A stretch of 63,957 nt of DNA from Rhizobiales bacterium Ga0077537 (lineage in GTDB: Bacteria; Pseudomonadota; Alphaproteobacteria; Rhizobiales; Hyphomicrobiaceae), in assembly GCA_001464955.1 (NCBI GenBank), contig LNEM01000026.1, forward strand, positions 1 through 63,957, written 5' to 3'. The notes under the pieces are model-generated. The model was not told the origin of the DNA. It saw nothing but the letters and a program-made list of their open reading frames with translations, and searched no databases. The translations under genes and the position numbers were made by a program. Each line of letters opens with the position of its first letter. Position 1 is the stretch's first letter. Below, piece after piece: positions 1-8,959 of the stretch.

Positions 1-68
1 TCCGCAGGCACTCGACCATCGGCTACATCAGCCCGATTGAGTTCGAGCGGAAGGTGGGATTAGCTTAA
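1..68 (+). CDS. IS3-family transposase OrfB, C-terminal fragment
   Basis: Reading from base 3, the last 21 residues begin RRHSTIGYISPIEFERK and end GLA before TAA at 66-68. This is the standard C-terminus of the IS3-family DDE integrase (OrfB): the H-S-x-[IL]-G-Y-x-[ST]-P-x-E-[FY] motif just after the last catalytic segment. Only the tail is present, so catalytic residues cannot be checked. It places a mobile element at the left edge and suggests the sequence may break here because the IS is repeated in the genome. Confidence 0.8.
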   Translation, partial: RRHSTIGYISPIEFERKVGLA

Positions 69-98
69 CTGCGCGTCCACAGAACCGGCAGCAGGCCA
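1..98 (+). mobile_element. right end of an IS3-family insertion sequence
   Basis: The window opens inside an insertion sequence. The transposase stop lies at 66-68. The sequence from about 75 to 98 (core gtccacagaaccggcagcag, ending in CA at 98) has the look of the right terminal inverted repeat of IS3-family elements in alphaproteobacteria, so its outer end would read TGGCC. The exact end at 98 is inferred, because the left end is outside the window. Confidence 0.6.
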
Positions 99-139
99 GA
101 GCGCCGATGTGGCGTGCCCTTGAACCCTCGGAGCCCACC

Positions 140-505
140 ATGACGACGATCGAATCTCGCCACACGACCCCCGCCAGGCGCACCAAGCCGGCGACGACCG
201 CCAAGGGCGAGAATCCGAAGGCCGCCGGAAGGCCCGCGTCGGCGCACGCCGCCGCGAGCAAGACGGGTTCCAGCGACGACGTCCACGCCGCCCGCGTCAC
301 GAAGCACGATCGCATCCTGACGCTGCTGACCCGGCGCGACGGCACTACCATCCCCGAGATGATGGAGGCGTCGGGCTGGCAACAGCACAGCGTCCGTGGG
401 TTCTTAGCCGGCACCGTCAAGAAGAAGCTGGGCTTCCCGCTCTCCTCGTCGAAGGCCGAGGGTGAATTGCGCCGTTACCGCATCGATACCAAGCGCGGTC
501 GCTGA
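140..505 (+). CDS. DUF3489 domain protein
   Basis: 121-residue protein. The first 55 residues are Ala/Lys/Thr-rich and probably disordered. The C-terminal 65 residues carry the DUF3489 signature: TKHDRILTLLTRRDGTTIPE, then a helix-turn-helix-like stretch with SGWQQHSVRGFLAG and a lysine-rich end. The family is small, probably DNA-binding, and in alphaproteobacteria is regularly encoded beside DUF2924 and serine recombinase genes, as here. ATG at 140 is preferred to the upstream start at 107 because the domain needs nothing before it. Function is unknown; a role in the recombination module is inferred from context only. Confidence 0.75.
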   Translation: MTTIESRHTTPARRTKPATTAKGENPKAAGRPASAHAAASKTGSSDDVHAARVTKHDRILTLLTRRDGTTIPEMMEASGWQQHSVRGFLAGTVKKKLGFPLSSSKAEGELRRYRIDTKRGR

Positions 506-506
506 C

Positions 507-965
507 ATGACGCGTGCCTCGATTGACATCGCAGCCGAGTTGGTGCGGCTCCAAGCACTCAGCAACTTCGAGCTGCGAGGCGAGTGGCGGCGGCTGCATC
601 ACATGCAGCCGCCAAAGAGCCTCTCCCGCGAACTCCTGCTGCGCGGCATCACCTACAAGATCCAGGAGAGGGCGTTCGGCGGCCTCTCCAAGTCGATCCT
701 GCGCAAGCTGTCCGGCACCGAGCCTGAAGCATCGTCGCCCGAAAGTCGGAGAGCTGCGCCCCGCACCACCGTGAAGCCGGGGACGCGGCTCGTTCGCGAA
801 TGGAACAGCGACACGCACACCGTCCTCGTCCACGCGGACGGCGTCGAGTGGCGCGGTCAGCGCTACCGGTCGCTCTCGGTCGTCGCCCGCGAAATCACCG
901 GCGCGCACTGGTCCGGTCCGCGGTTCTTCGGCCTGACCTCGAAGAAGGGGGCAGGCGATGGCTGA
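507..965 (+). CDS. DUF2924 domain protein
   Basis: 152-residue protein starting one base after the DUF3489 stop. The N-terminal half is helical (AAELVRLQALSNFELRGEWR, then a Leu/Arg-rich stretch). The C-terminal half has the DUF2924 hallmark: GTRLVREWN, a strand-rich segment with VEWRGQRYRSLS, then AREITG and WSGPRFFGL. The family has no established biochemical role but almost always sits immediately upstream of a large serine recombinase in Rhizobiales mobile elements. It ends 8 bases inside the next ORF, consistent with translational coupling. Confidence 0.8.
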   Translation: MTRASIDIAAELVRLQALSNFELRGEWRRLHHMQPPKSLSRELLLRGITYKIQERAFGGLSKSILRKLSGTEPEASSPESRRAAPRTTVKPGTRLVREWNSDTHTVLVHADGVEWRGQRYRSLSVVAREITGAHWSGPRFFGLTSKKGAGDG

Positions 966-1155
966 CTTCGATCTCGATGCCGCCCGGCGGGAATTCGCCG
1001 ATCTGACGGGCCTGTTCGAGGACGCGGCGCTGATCGCGTCTGCCGGCCAGGTCGCCAAGTGCCTCGATGACGGGCGGCGTCGATTCAAGCGCCTCTCGAC
1101 AGCGTTGCGCGGCATCCGGAGGCGCCTCAGCATTCTGGAGGATCGGCTGCAATGA
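958..1155 (+). CDS. small hypothetical protein of the recombinase cassette
   Basis: 65-residue, charged, entirely helical protein (MADFDLDAARREFADLTGLF; ends ILEDRLQ). It overlaps the DUF2924 gene by 8 bases and the recombinase gene by 4 (ATGA), so the four genes look like one coupled operon. No domain recognised. It may be a recombination accessory protein, but this is guesswork from position. Confidence 0.6.
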   Translation: MADFDLDAARREFADLTGLFEDAALIASAGQVAKCLDDGRRRFKRLSTALRGIRRRLSILEDRLQ

Positions 1156-2848
1156 AGCGGCTGAACTGCGCCATCTACACCCGCAAGTCCTCCGACGAGG
1201 GACTCGAGAAGGAATTCAACTCGCTCGACGCGCAGCGGGAGGCCGCGCCGCCTACATCACGAGCCAGAAGCATGCCGGCTGGGTGCCCCTTTCGGATCTC
1301 TATGACGACGGCGGCCTGTCCGGCGGCACGATGGAGCGACCGGCCCTGCTGCGGCTGCTCGCCGACATCAAGTCAGGCAAGGTGCAGATCGTGGTCGTCT
1401 ACAAGGTCGACCGGCTGACGCGGTCGCTCGCAGATTTCGCCAAGATCGTCGACGTGCTCGATGCGCACAGTGCCTCGTTCGTCTCGGTGACGCAGCAGTT
1501 CAACACCACGACATCGATGGGCCGCCTCACGCTCAACATGCTGCTCTCGTTCGCCCAGTTCGAGCGCGAGATTGCCGGTGAGCGCATTCGCGACAAGATC
1601 GCGGCGTCGAAGGCCAAAGGCATGTGGATGGGCGGCAATGTTCCGCTCGGCTACGACGTCAGGGAGCGCAAGCTGATCGTCAATGAAGCCGAAGCCGAGA
1701 CGGTACGCATGATCTTCCACCGCTACGCGGAACTCGGATCGGTCCGGCTGCTCGGCCACGAACTCGATCGGCTCGGTGTCGTCAGCAAGCGCCGCGAGGG
1801 GGCCGGTGGCGTCCTGGCGGGCGGCAACCGACTTTCACGCGGCGCGCTCTATACACTGCTGCAGAATCCGATCTACCACGGCGAGATTGGGCACCAGGGG
1901 AAGGTCTACCCCGGCCAGCACGACGCGGTCATCGATGCTGAACTCTGGCAGCGCGTCCAAGTGAAGCTGGCCGGCAACCGACAGGCCCGAACGCTCGGCG
2001 AGACCGCGGACGAGCCAAGCTTGCTCGCCGGATTGATCGTGGACGGCGAAGGGCAGCGCATGACGCCTACGCATGCGGTGAAGAAGGGCCGACGCTACCG
2101 GTATTACGTTTCGACGCACCTTATATCCGGCAGCCGGTCGGACCATGCCAAGGGCTGGCGCATCCCTGCGGGCGATATCGAGGTTCTGGTTCTCGATCGG
2201 CTTCGCGCATTCCTCGCGTCCGATCGTGCCCTCGGAGAAGCGCTGTCACGTTTCGCCCTCGACGCCTCGGCGGTCCGGTCGGCCATGGCGAAGGCGAGCC
2301 AACTCGTCGAACGCTGGGCGAGCCTGACGCCGATCAAGCTCCGGGAGCTGGTCCGCACAGTCGTCGAGACCATCACGGTGGACGACGAGAGGGTTGTTGC
2401 GTTGCTCAAGCCGGCGGAGGTCGCGACCATTCTTCTGGGCGACACCTGCAATCTTCCAGAGGCTCGCCAGCCCGGTGCGATCAAGTTGACTATCGACGCC
2501 AAGCTGCGCCGCGCCGGGAAGGGCATCCGATTGGTGGTCGGGGGCGGCGTGGCCGAGAAGCCCGACGGACAGATCGTCGCTCTGCTGCGTGATGCGCACG
2601 CGAGCCGTGATGCCCTGATGTCAGGACGCGACGAGACCATCGATGCCATGGCGCAGCGGCTCGGCGTCAAGCGGGACATCCTGTCGGCGCAGATGCGACT
2701 GACGTATCTCGCGCCGGACATCGTCCGCGCCCTCATCCTCGGGCGGCCCGGCGAGGGGCTGACGCCGGCCGGCCTCCTCTCCCTGTGCAAAGACCTGCCA
2801 CACGACTGGCCGCTCCAGCGCGCGGTCCTCGATCTCGAGACACGGTAG
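1152..2848 (+). pseudogene. large serine recombinase, broken by a -1 frameshift
   Basis: The N-terminus from ATG 1152 gives MKRLNCAIYTRKSSDEGLEK, the resolvase domain with catalytic Ser13 (YTRKS) and the downstream SLDAQRE motif. After codon 31 (gcc, 1242-1244) the frame is lost. The remaining protein continues in another frame from 1245 (AAYITSQKHAGW) to TAG at 2846-2848, with VVVYKVDRLTRS, QFEREIAGERIRDKI and a complete recombinase domain. Adding one base (T) between 1244 and 1245 would restore the usual EACAAYI junction and a protein of about 565 residues. Either a true one-base deletion or a sequencing error. The central segment lacks the Cys zinc ribbon (GLIVDGEGQRM), which is normal for this subfamily. 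Confidence 0.85.
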
Positions 2849-3055
2849 CACCCCTAAATCCCCGAAAACGATGCGAGTCTGACCGGCCGAAAACGGCCCT
2901 CAGAGATAAAACCGGCGATGACCCGAGGAACGTCACCGAGAGACGCCGCTGGACGCGCGCACCATCAAAATGCATGGGCCAAGCCGCGGAAATCGGGGCG
3001 ACTTTCCGCCTGCGGAAACGACAAAAATATGCTGTTATATCAATTAGTTAGTCGG
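2849..3055. other. noncoding gap between recombinase and tRNA-Gln
   Basis: No convincing gene. It holds a small hairpin just after the recombinase (arms GGCCG 2885-2889 and CGGCC 2894-2898, loop AAAA) without a T-tract, and an AT-rich patch (about 3020-3051) directly beyond the tRNA 3' end. No copy of the tRNA 3' end could be seen near the left side of the cassette, so no attachment-site pair can be proposed. Confidence 0.5.
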
Positions 3056-3129
3056 TGGCTGGGGGACTAGGATTCGAACCTAGACAGGCAGAGTCAGAGT
3101 CTGCAGTCCTACCATTAGACGATCCCCCA
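3056..3129 (-). tRNA. tRNA-Gln (anticodon CUG)
   Basis: The reverse complement folds into a full cloverleaf. The 7-bp acceptor starts TGGGGGA with U1-A72 typical of tRNA-Gln. The D arm contains TCTAATGGTAGGA. The anticodon stem is GCAGA/TCTGC with loop CTCTGAC (anticodon CTG). The T arm has GGTTCGAATCC, discriminator base G and an encoded CCA at 3056-3058. Its 3' end faces the recombinase cassette. Confidence 0.95.
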
Positions 3130-3220
3130 TTGCCGGGATCCGCGCCGCCTGCGGACGGCGACGCGTGGGGGTGTATAGCGTCATGCCCCCGTCATCGCAA
3201 GCGCCATGCGCTGGCCGTCA

Positions 3221-4867
3221 TCACCCGGTCCAGCCGTAGTCGCGGCGCGCGGCGTCGGTGGTCACGAAGCCGTTCGTCACGTCGGCTGCGACGGCCAATC
3301 GATCGCGCTCGCGTGGGTCGCCGAAGCCCGCCCCGCCGGCTTCCACCAGACGCATGATTGCGCCCGGCTCGATCTCGACCCGCCCCTTTGCGTGGACAAC
3401 CTGGCCAGCGAGTTCGTGGCGCCGCAGCGTGCCGTCGTGGCCGCCGAACAGGCCTCGGGCCGGATGCACGGTGCGGTTGCCCATACCGAGGGTCACGAGG
3501 GGGTGGCCGGTGTCGTTGCGAACATCCACCACCTGGCCGAGGCCGCCGCGCCAGCGGCCGGCGCCACCCGAATCCGGCAAGAGGCGCTTCCCGACGATCG
3601 TCGTATGCGTCAGCGCCTCCCAGACCTCGACCGGAACGACGGCCATGTTCGAGGGGTGTGGCAACGTGCTCCAGCCGTCGAGATCGCGGAGCGCCCCGTA
3701 GCCGCCCGAGGCGAAGTAGAGCGCGGTGAAGGCTCGGCCGTCGCGCCGCGTGCCCTGGAACGTGAGGAGGTTCATCATGCCGCTATCGGCCTGCACGGTG
3801 TCGGGCGTGGCGCCCGCGAGCGCACCGTAGATCAGCGGCGTTATGAAGTGGCCCATGGCGTGGCGGCCACCGGTCGGGTAGGGCGGCAAAGCGTTCAGGA
3901 TGCAGCCGGGCGGCGCTTTCGTCACGATAGGCGCGGCGGAGCCCTGGTTGTTCGGGATGTTCGGCAGGGTCAGCGACTTGATCGCGTGCAGCACCATGGC
4001 GTTCGTATAGCAGAACGGCACGTTGACGCCGGCGCGGACCATGCCCGTGGTCCCGTCGAAATCGGCCGTCACCGTGTCGCCCGACTTGGTGAGCGTGACG
4101 GCCAGTTCCACGTCCTCGGCGAAGCCTTCGACCTTGATGCGGTTCTGGTAGACGCCATCCGTCATCTCGCGGAGGCGGGCGCGCATGCGATCCTCGGACT
4201 GGCCACGAATGGCGGCCGACAGGGCCGTGAGGCTGTCGAGGCCATACTCGTCCATGAAGGCGTTGACCTCGCGGGCGCCGACCTCGGAGCAGGCGACGTT
4301 GGCCATGATGTCGCCCATGGTCTGCTCGGGCACGCGGACGTTGGTGCGGATGATCTCGACGACGAGATCGTTGAGGCGTCCGGCCTCGTAGAGCTTCAGG
4401 ATCGGGAGGCGGAGGCCCTCGGCGTAGACCTCGGTCGCGGACGAGCCGAAACCCGCGCCGCCGATGTCGGGGAGATGCGTGATCGACACGCAATAGGCGA
4501 CGATCCGGCCCTTCCGGAAGACCGGGCGCATGACGGTGATGTCGAACAGATGCCCGGTGCCGAGCCAGGGGTCGTTGGTGACTATGATGTCGCCGTCGCT
4601 GAGCGTCTCGGGCGGGAAACGCTTCAGCATGTGGCGCGCGGTCACCGGTGCCGAGCCGATGAAGGCCGGGATGCCGAAGGTGCCCTGGGCGATGGTGTTC
4701 GTCTCGGCGTCGAGCACGCAGCAGGTGAGGTCGTAGCTCTCGTAGACGATGGTCGAGAACGAGGAGCGTACCAAGGTCGAGACGATCTCGTCGGTGAGCG
4801 CGACGAGCCGGTCCCACATGATGCCGAGGCTGACGGCGTCGATCGATTGGGAGGTGTGGTCATTCAT
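3221..4867 (-). CDS. hyuB: hydantoinase B/oxoprolinase family protein (HyuB)
   Basis: 548-residue cytoplasmic protein of the usual HyuB length. It has the family features VTNDPWLGTGHLFD, ITHLPDIGG, a central PGGIL-type segment (here PPGCILNALPPYPTGG) and the glycine-rich C-terminal GGAGFGDPRERD at about 511-522. HyuB proteins act with HyuA in ATP-dependent opening of hydantoin or 5-oxoproline rings; acetone carboxylase subunits are distant relatives. It follows hyuA by 79 bases on the same strand, so the two are probably one operon. The substrate cannot be read from sequence. No transporter or carbamoylase gene is adjacent. Confidence 0.9.
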   Translation of the reverse strand: MNDHTSQSIDAVSLGIMWDRLVALTDEIVSTLVRSSFSTIVYESYDLTCCVLDAETNTIAQGTFGIPAFIGSAPVTARHMLKRFPPETLSDGDIIVTNDPWLGTGHLFDITVMRPVFRKGRIVAYCVSITHLPDIGGAGFGSSATEVYAEGLRLPILKLYEAGRLNDLVVEIIRTNVRVPEQTMGDIMANVACSEVGAREVNAFMDEYGLDSLTALSAAIRGQSEDRMRARLREMTDGVYQNRIKVEGFAEDVELAVTLTKSGDTVTADFDGTTGMVRAGVNVPFCYTNAMVLHAIKSLTLPNIPNNQGSAAPIVTKAPPGCILNALPPYPTGGRHAMGHFITPLIYGALAGATPDTVQADSGMMNLLTFQGTRRDGRAFTALYFASGGYGALRDLDGWSTLPHPSNMAVVPVEVWEALTHTTIVGKRLLPDSGGAGRWRGGLGQVVDVRNDTGHPLVTLGMGNRTVHPARGLFGGHDGTLRRHELAGQVVHAKGRVEIEPGAIMRLVEAGGAGFGDPRERDRLAVAADVTNGFVTTDAARRDYGWTG

Positions 4868-4946
4868 GGGACAGTGTCCTCAAGGTTCTCTAGATCCGGC
4901 ATCGAGCGGCGCGGCGGGGCTTACCGCGCGCGGAGACGCGCGGCCG

Positions 4947-7034
4947 CTATTCACTCGCCAGATCGAGCACGGCGACGAGGTTCAGGCGGGCGTCGACGGT
5001 GACCTTGTCGCCCGGGCCGACGACGACGGTCGACTCGCGCTCCTCGATGAGGGCCGGGCCGTCGAGCGTCATGCCGGGGCGCAGGGAATAGCGGTCGTAG
5101 ACGGGCCAGTCCGTCACCTCCGCCTGGACCGGATGATAGGCGCGTCGCGTCCCCTTCCGCGCTGTTTCAGCCGCCGCGACACCGGCCAGTTCGTAGCTTG
5201 CGCCGAGACCCGTCGCGGGGCCGACGGCTTCCACCTTCCAGTTCACGATTTCGGCCGGCTCGTCGAGGCGCAAGGTGTAGATGCGCTCGTAGGCGGCGCC
5301 GAACTGCTCTTCGACACCGGCGAACAGCGCTGCCGGGTCGGCGCCTTCGGGCAAGGTCACCTCGATCTCGTGGCCCTGGCCCTGGTAACGCATGTCGAGG
5401 CGGCGAACGATGCGAATGTCCTCGCGCGCGACGCCGGCGTCCAGCAAGATGCGGCTCGCATCGGCTTCGAGTTCGGCGAACTGGGCGCCGAAGCTGGCGG
5501 CGTCGAGGTCCGCCACGTGAATGCGCCGCGAGCGCGCGACCTCGAACGACAGCGGGCTCTCGAGCAGGCCCAGCGCCGACATGACGCCCGCCGCAACGGG
5601 GAAGACGACGCGCGGGATCTTGAGCTTGCGCGCGATGCGCAACGCGTGCAGCGGCCCCGATCCGCCGAACGCCACCATGCTCGACTGGCGGTAATCGAAG
5701 GCGCGTTCGGTGGCGTGAATGCGGAAGGCGCGGGCGACGTCCTCGCAGATGATGTCGTGGATGCCGAAGGCGGCGCGCATGGTCTCGACGCCGAGGGGGC
5801 GGGCGACGCCCTCCGCGATGGCGCTTTCGGCCGCGCCGGTGTCGAGGCTCATCTTGCCGCCGAGGAAGAAGGACGCATCGAGATAGCCGAGCATCAGGTT
5901 GGCGTCGGTCAGCGTCGGCCGGCGGCCGCCCTGGCCGTAGCAGGCGGGGCCCGGCATGGCGCCCGCGCTCTCGGGGCCGACCTTCAGCAGACCTCGCTCG
6001 TCCACCGTCGCGATGGAGCCGCCGCCCGCTCCGATCTCGATCATGTCGATCACCGGAATACGCACCGGCATGCCGCTGCCTCGGCGGAACTCGTAGGCGC
6101 GCGCCACCTCCATCTCGTACTTCTTGATCGGCTCACCGCCGCGCACCAGCGCGCCCTTGGCCGTGGTGCCACCCATGTCGAACGACAACAGGTTCGCCAG
6201 ATCGAGCGCGCGGCCGTGGGCGGCGCTCATCAAGGCACCGGCAGCGGGGCCCGATTCGAGGGCGCGGACGGGATAGCGCCGCGCCGTCGACGTGGTGAGC
6301 ATGCCGCCCGAGGACGCCATGATGTAGAGGCTGCCACGGAACCCGCGCCCGGCGAGACCCGTTTCGAGGCGTGCGACGTAGGTGTCGAACATCGGGCCGG
6401 TGAAGGCGTTGACGGTGGTCGTCGTCCAGCGCTCGAACTCGCGCATGCTCTGGAAGACGTCGGCGGAGCACGAGACGAAGAGGTCCGGGGCCGCCGCGGC
6501 GAGCAACTCGGCCGCGCGCCGCTCGTGTGCCGGATTGGCGTAGGCGTTGAGGAAACACACCGCCACGGACTTGACGTTCCAGGCGCGGAACTGGGCGGCG
6601 GCGGCGGTGACTGCGTGCTCGTCGAGCGCCGTCTCGACGCTGCCGTCGTAACGGACCCGCTCGGGAACCTCGATGCGCAGCGACCGGGGAACTAGCGGCT
6701 GAGGATAGGTGATGCGCAGATCGAACAGGTCGTAGCGGCGCTCGAAGCCCATATCCATGATGTCGGTGAAGCCGGCGGTGCCGAGCATGCCGGTCCGCGC
6801 GCCCTTCCGCTCGATCACCGCGTTGGTGACGAGGGTCGTACCGTGCACGATCTCGGAGATGGCCGTCAGCTCGACGCCACTCTCGGCGCAGAGCGCCACC
6901 ACGCCCTCGATGACCGCCCGGGACGGGTCGTCCGGCGTCGTCAGGCGCTTGTGGATGGCGAGGCGCCCCGCCGCGGCGTCGTGAAGCGCGAAGTCCGTGA
7001 ACGTGCCGCCGATGTCGACACCAATCCTGAGCAT
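4947..7034 (-). CDS. hyuA: hydantoinase/oxoprolinase family protein (HyuA)
   Basis: 695-residue partner of HyuB. The N-terminus MLRIGVDIGGTFTDF is the phosphate-1 loop of the ASKHA-like ATP-binding fold. GTTLVTNAVIERKG (about 84-97), SGPAAG and LSFDMGGTTAKG follow in family order, with GSGPLHA near residue 450. The family couples ATP hydrolysis to ring opening of hydantoins or 5-oxoproline. It is first in its operon, with 129 noncoding bases upstream. Whether it is N-methylhydantoinase, 5-oxoprolinase or another cyclic-amide hydrolase is not decidable here. Confidence 0.9.
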   Translation of the reverse strand: MLRIGVDIGGTFTDFALHDAAAGRLAIHKRLTTPDDPSRAVIEGVVALCAESGVELTAISEIVHGTTLVTNAVIERKGARTGMLGTAGFTDIMDMGFERRYDLFDLRITYPQPLVPRSLRIEVPERVRYDGSVETALDEHAVTAAAAQFRAWNVKSVAVCFLNAYANPAHERRAAELLAAAAPDLFVSCSADVFQSMREFERWTTTTVNAFTGPMFDTYVARLETGLAGRGFRGSLYIMASSGGMLTTSTARRYPVRALESGPAAGALMSAAHGRALDLANLLSFDMGGTTAKGALVRGGEPIKKYEMEVARAYEFRRGSGMPVRIPVIDMIEIGAGGGSIATVDERGLLKVGPESAGAMPGPACYGQGGRRPTLTDANLMLGYLDASFFLGGKMSLDTGAAESAIAEGVARPLGVETMRAAFGIHDIICEDVARAFRIHATERAFDYRQSSMVAFGGSGPLHALRIARKLKIPRVVFPVAAGVMSALGLLESPLSFEVARSRRIHVADLDAASFGAQFAELEADASRILLDAGVAREDIRIVRRLDMRYQGQGHEIEVTLPEGADPAALFAGVEEQFGAAYERIYTLRLDEPAEIVNWKVEAVGPATGLGASYELAGVAAAETARKGTRRAYHPVQAEVTDWPVYDRYSLRPGMTLDGPALIEERESTVVVGPGDKVTVDARLNLVAVLDLASE

Positions 7035-7163
7035 GCCCGATCCTTACCGTTCCGCCGGCCGTCCGGCGGCCGAGGTTTGCACGTTGCGCGAGAGAGTTGA
7101 AGGGTCCCGGTGTGCCCGAACTTCAAGCTGGGCGCCCCGCATTTGCGCCCGTCTGCTCCCAGT

Positions 7164-8039
7164 TCAGCCGCACTCGAGCGGGCAGCTCTCGTCCTTCGCC
7201 CACTCCTGCATGGAATTCATGTAGACGCCGACGTCGCGGGCCCCGAGTGCCGTGAGCGCCAGCGCCGTGAGCGAGGCCGCGATGCCGCCGCCGCAATAGG
7301 CGATCACGCGGCGGCCGTCCAGCATGCCGGCGTCCTCGAAGCGGCGGCGCAGTTCGGCCGGCGGGAGGAAGGCCTGAGTCTCCGGGTCGACGATCCCGCG
7401 CGAGGAAATGTTGCAGCTCCCAGGTATGCGACCGGGACGCCCGTAATGGACCCCGCCCGTGCCGCGATGCTGCTCGGGCAGCAGCGCATTCACGAGACCG
7501 ATGCCGGTTCCGATCGCCGCCTTCACCTCGTCCTTGGTCGCGAAATGTCCCGGGCGGGGCCGGGGCTGGAAGGTGGCCGGCGGGTAAGTACGGGCGGCAC
7601 TTTCGACGGGTAATCCGCGCTTCACCCAGTCGGTGAAGCCGCCATCGAGCACGCGGGCGGCGTCGAAGCCGTAGCCTTTCAGCATCCACCAGACGCGCGC
7701 GCCCCACGCACCATACGTGCGATCGTAGAGGACGATACGTGTCCCTGCACCGATCCCGAGGCGGCCAGCGGCTTCGGCGAAGGCCTCGGGGCCAGGGACG
7801 GCGAACCGGTGGGGGCTCGAGCGGTCGGACAGGTCGTTCGCCAGATCGAGGAAGGCTGCCCCCGGAATATGGCCTTCCTCGTAACCGGCACGGCCGCTGC
7901 CGACCTCGAGCCCGGCATTGTCGGGGGTCGGCGACAGAAACGTCGTGCAATCGAAGATGCGAAGGTCGGGCGCACCGAGTTCGGCAGCCAGAGCCGGCGC
8001 GGAGACGAGCGGCGCGGGGTTCGGAAACGAGGCGGTCAT
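7164..8039 (-). CDS. two-domain rhodanese-family sulfurtransferase
   Basis: 291-residue protein with tandem rhodanese domains. The inactive N-terminal domain has [30 protein letters not shown] and LDGGF. The catalytic domain has GRIPGS and Cys249 in YCGGGIAAS. The loop CGGGIAA differs from the thiosulfate-type CRKGVT and the mercaptopyruvate-type CGSGVTA, so the donor is uncertain. Start chosen at ATG 8039, which follows an AAGGAGCG ribosome binding site. The longer frame upstream is not needed. A second, SseA-like paralog lies at 26843. Probably cytoplasmic. Confidence 0.85.
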   Translation of the reverse strand: MTASFPNPAPLVSAPALAAELGAPDLRIFDCTTFLSPTPDNAGLEVGSGRAGYEEGHIPGAAFLDLANDLSDRSSPHRFAVPGPEAFAEAAGRLGIGAGTRIVLYDRTYGAWGARVWWMLKGYGFDAARVLDGGFTDWVKRGLPVESAARTYPPATFQPRPRPGHFATKDEVKAAIGTGIGLVNALLPEQHRGTGGVHYGRPGRIPGSCNISSRGIVDPETQAFLPPAELRRRFEDAGMLDGRRVIAYCGGGIAASLTALALTALGARDVGVYMNSMQEWAKDESCPLECG

Positions 8040-8155
8040 GGGCGCTCCTTTTAGGACCGGATCAGGCTCGGAAACGTTGTGCTCCGAACCGAGCCCCCCC
8101 ATGTTACGTTCCTGGAAATCGATTTGTCGTCGTCTCACTTGCGATAGAACCGGGC

Positions 8156-8956
8156 ATGGCACGGAAGCCGACATCCACAGACCCCGATCCCGCCCGGACG
8201 ACGCCTTCCGAGCGGCGCCCCCGCGAGGTTGCCGTCGACGTTCCTGCGCCCGGCGCGGGCCCGGTGGCAAAGGGGGCAACGGCGAACGACGTCGCCGAGT
8301 TCATCCGACGCATGCAGAGCATTCCGCAGGCCGCCACGAGTGGTCGCGGCCGGATCGTCTTCGCCATGGACGCCACCATGAGCCGCCAGCCGACCTGGGA
8401 CATGGCGCTCGCGCTGCAGGCCGAGATGTTCGACGTGGTGCGCCAGACGGGAAGTCTCGACGTTCAGCTCGTCTATTTCCGTGGCGCGGGCGAATGCCGG
8501 GCCTCGCGCTGGGTGTCGGACGCAGCCGCGCTCAGCCGGCTGATGACGACGGTCGACTGTCGCGGCGGCTATACGCAAATCGGCAAGGTGCTCTCGCATG
8601 TTCGCACCGAGACCGAGCGGCAACGCGTGAGCGCGCTCGTCTATGTCGGGGACTGCATGGAAGAGCAGATCGACGACCTGTGCGGACGCGCCGGCGAACT
8701 CGCGCTCCTCGGCGTCCCCGCGTTCATGTTCCAGGAGGGCGCCAACGCCCAGGCACGGATCGCGTTCCGGGAAATCGCGCGGCTGACGCAGGGCGCCTAC
8801 TGCAGCTTCGACCAGGGGGCGGCTGGCCAGCTCAGGGATCTGCTCAGAGCCGTCGCGGTCTATGCTGCCGGCGGGCGAGCCGCGCTGATGCGTCTCGCCG
8901 GCGCCGCGAACGGCGGGGCCGCGCGTCGGCTCCTCGCCGACATGACACGAAAGTAG
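8156..8956 (+). CDS. von Willebrand factor A domain protein
   Basis: 266-residue protein without signal peptide. A Pro/Arg-rich N-terminus of about 45 residues is followed by a VWA fold. The first MIDAS motif appears as D-A-T-M-S in [15 protein letters not shown], a DxTxS variant of DxSxS. A later strand [11 protein letters not shown] supplies another conserved acidic segment. It ends 3 bases before the DnaJ-domain gene, so the two are probably cotranscribed. VWA-J domain pairs of this kind recur in alphaproteobacteria, but the function is not established. It is divergent from the rhodanese gene. Confidence 0.8.
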   Translation: MARKPTSTDPDPARTTPSERRPREVAVDVPAPGAGPVAKGATANDVAEFIRRMQSIPQAATSGRGRIVFAMDATMSRQPTWDMALALQAEMFDVVRQTGSLDVQLVYFRGAGECRASRWVSDAAALSRLMTTVDCRGGYTQIGKVLSHVRTETERQRVSALVYVGDCMEEQIDDLCGRAGELALLGVPAFMFQEGANAQARIAFREIARLTQGAYCSFDQGAAGQLRDLLRAVAVYAAGGRAALMRLAGAANGGAARRLLADMTRK

Positions 8957-8959
8957 AGC

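Noticed and set aside
3206-5002. A 598-codon open frame on the plus strand.
   Set aside because: It lies antisense to hyuB, whose protein has clear family motifs; long antisense frames are normal in high-GC DNA.
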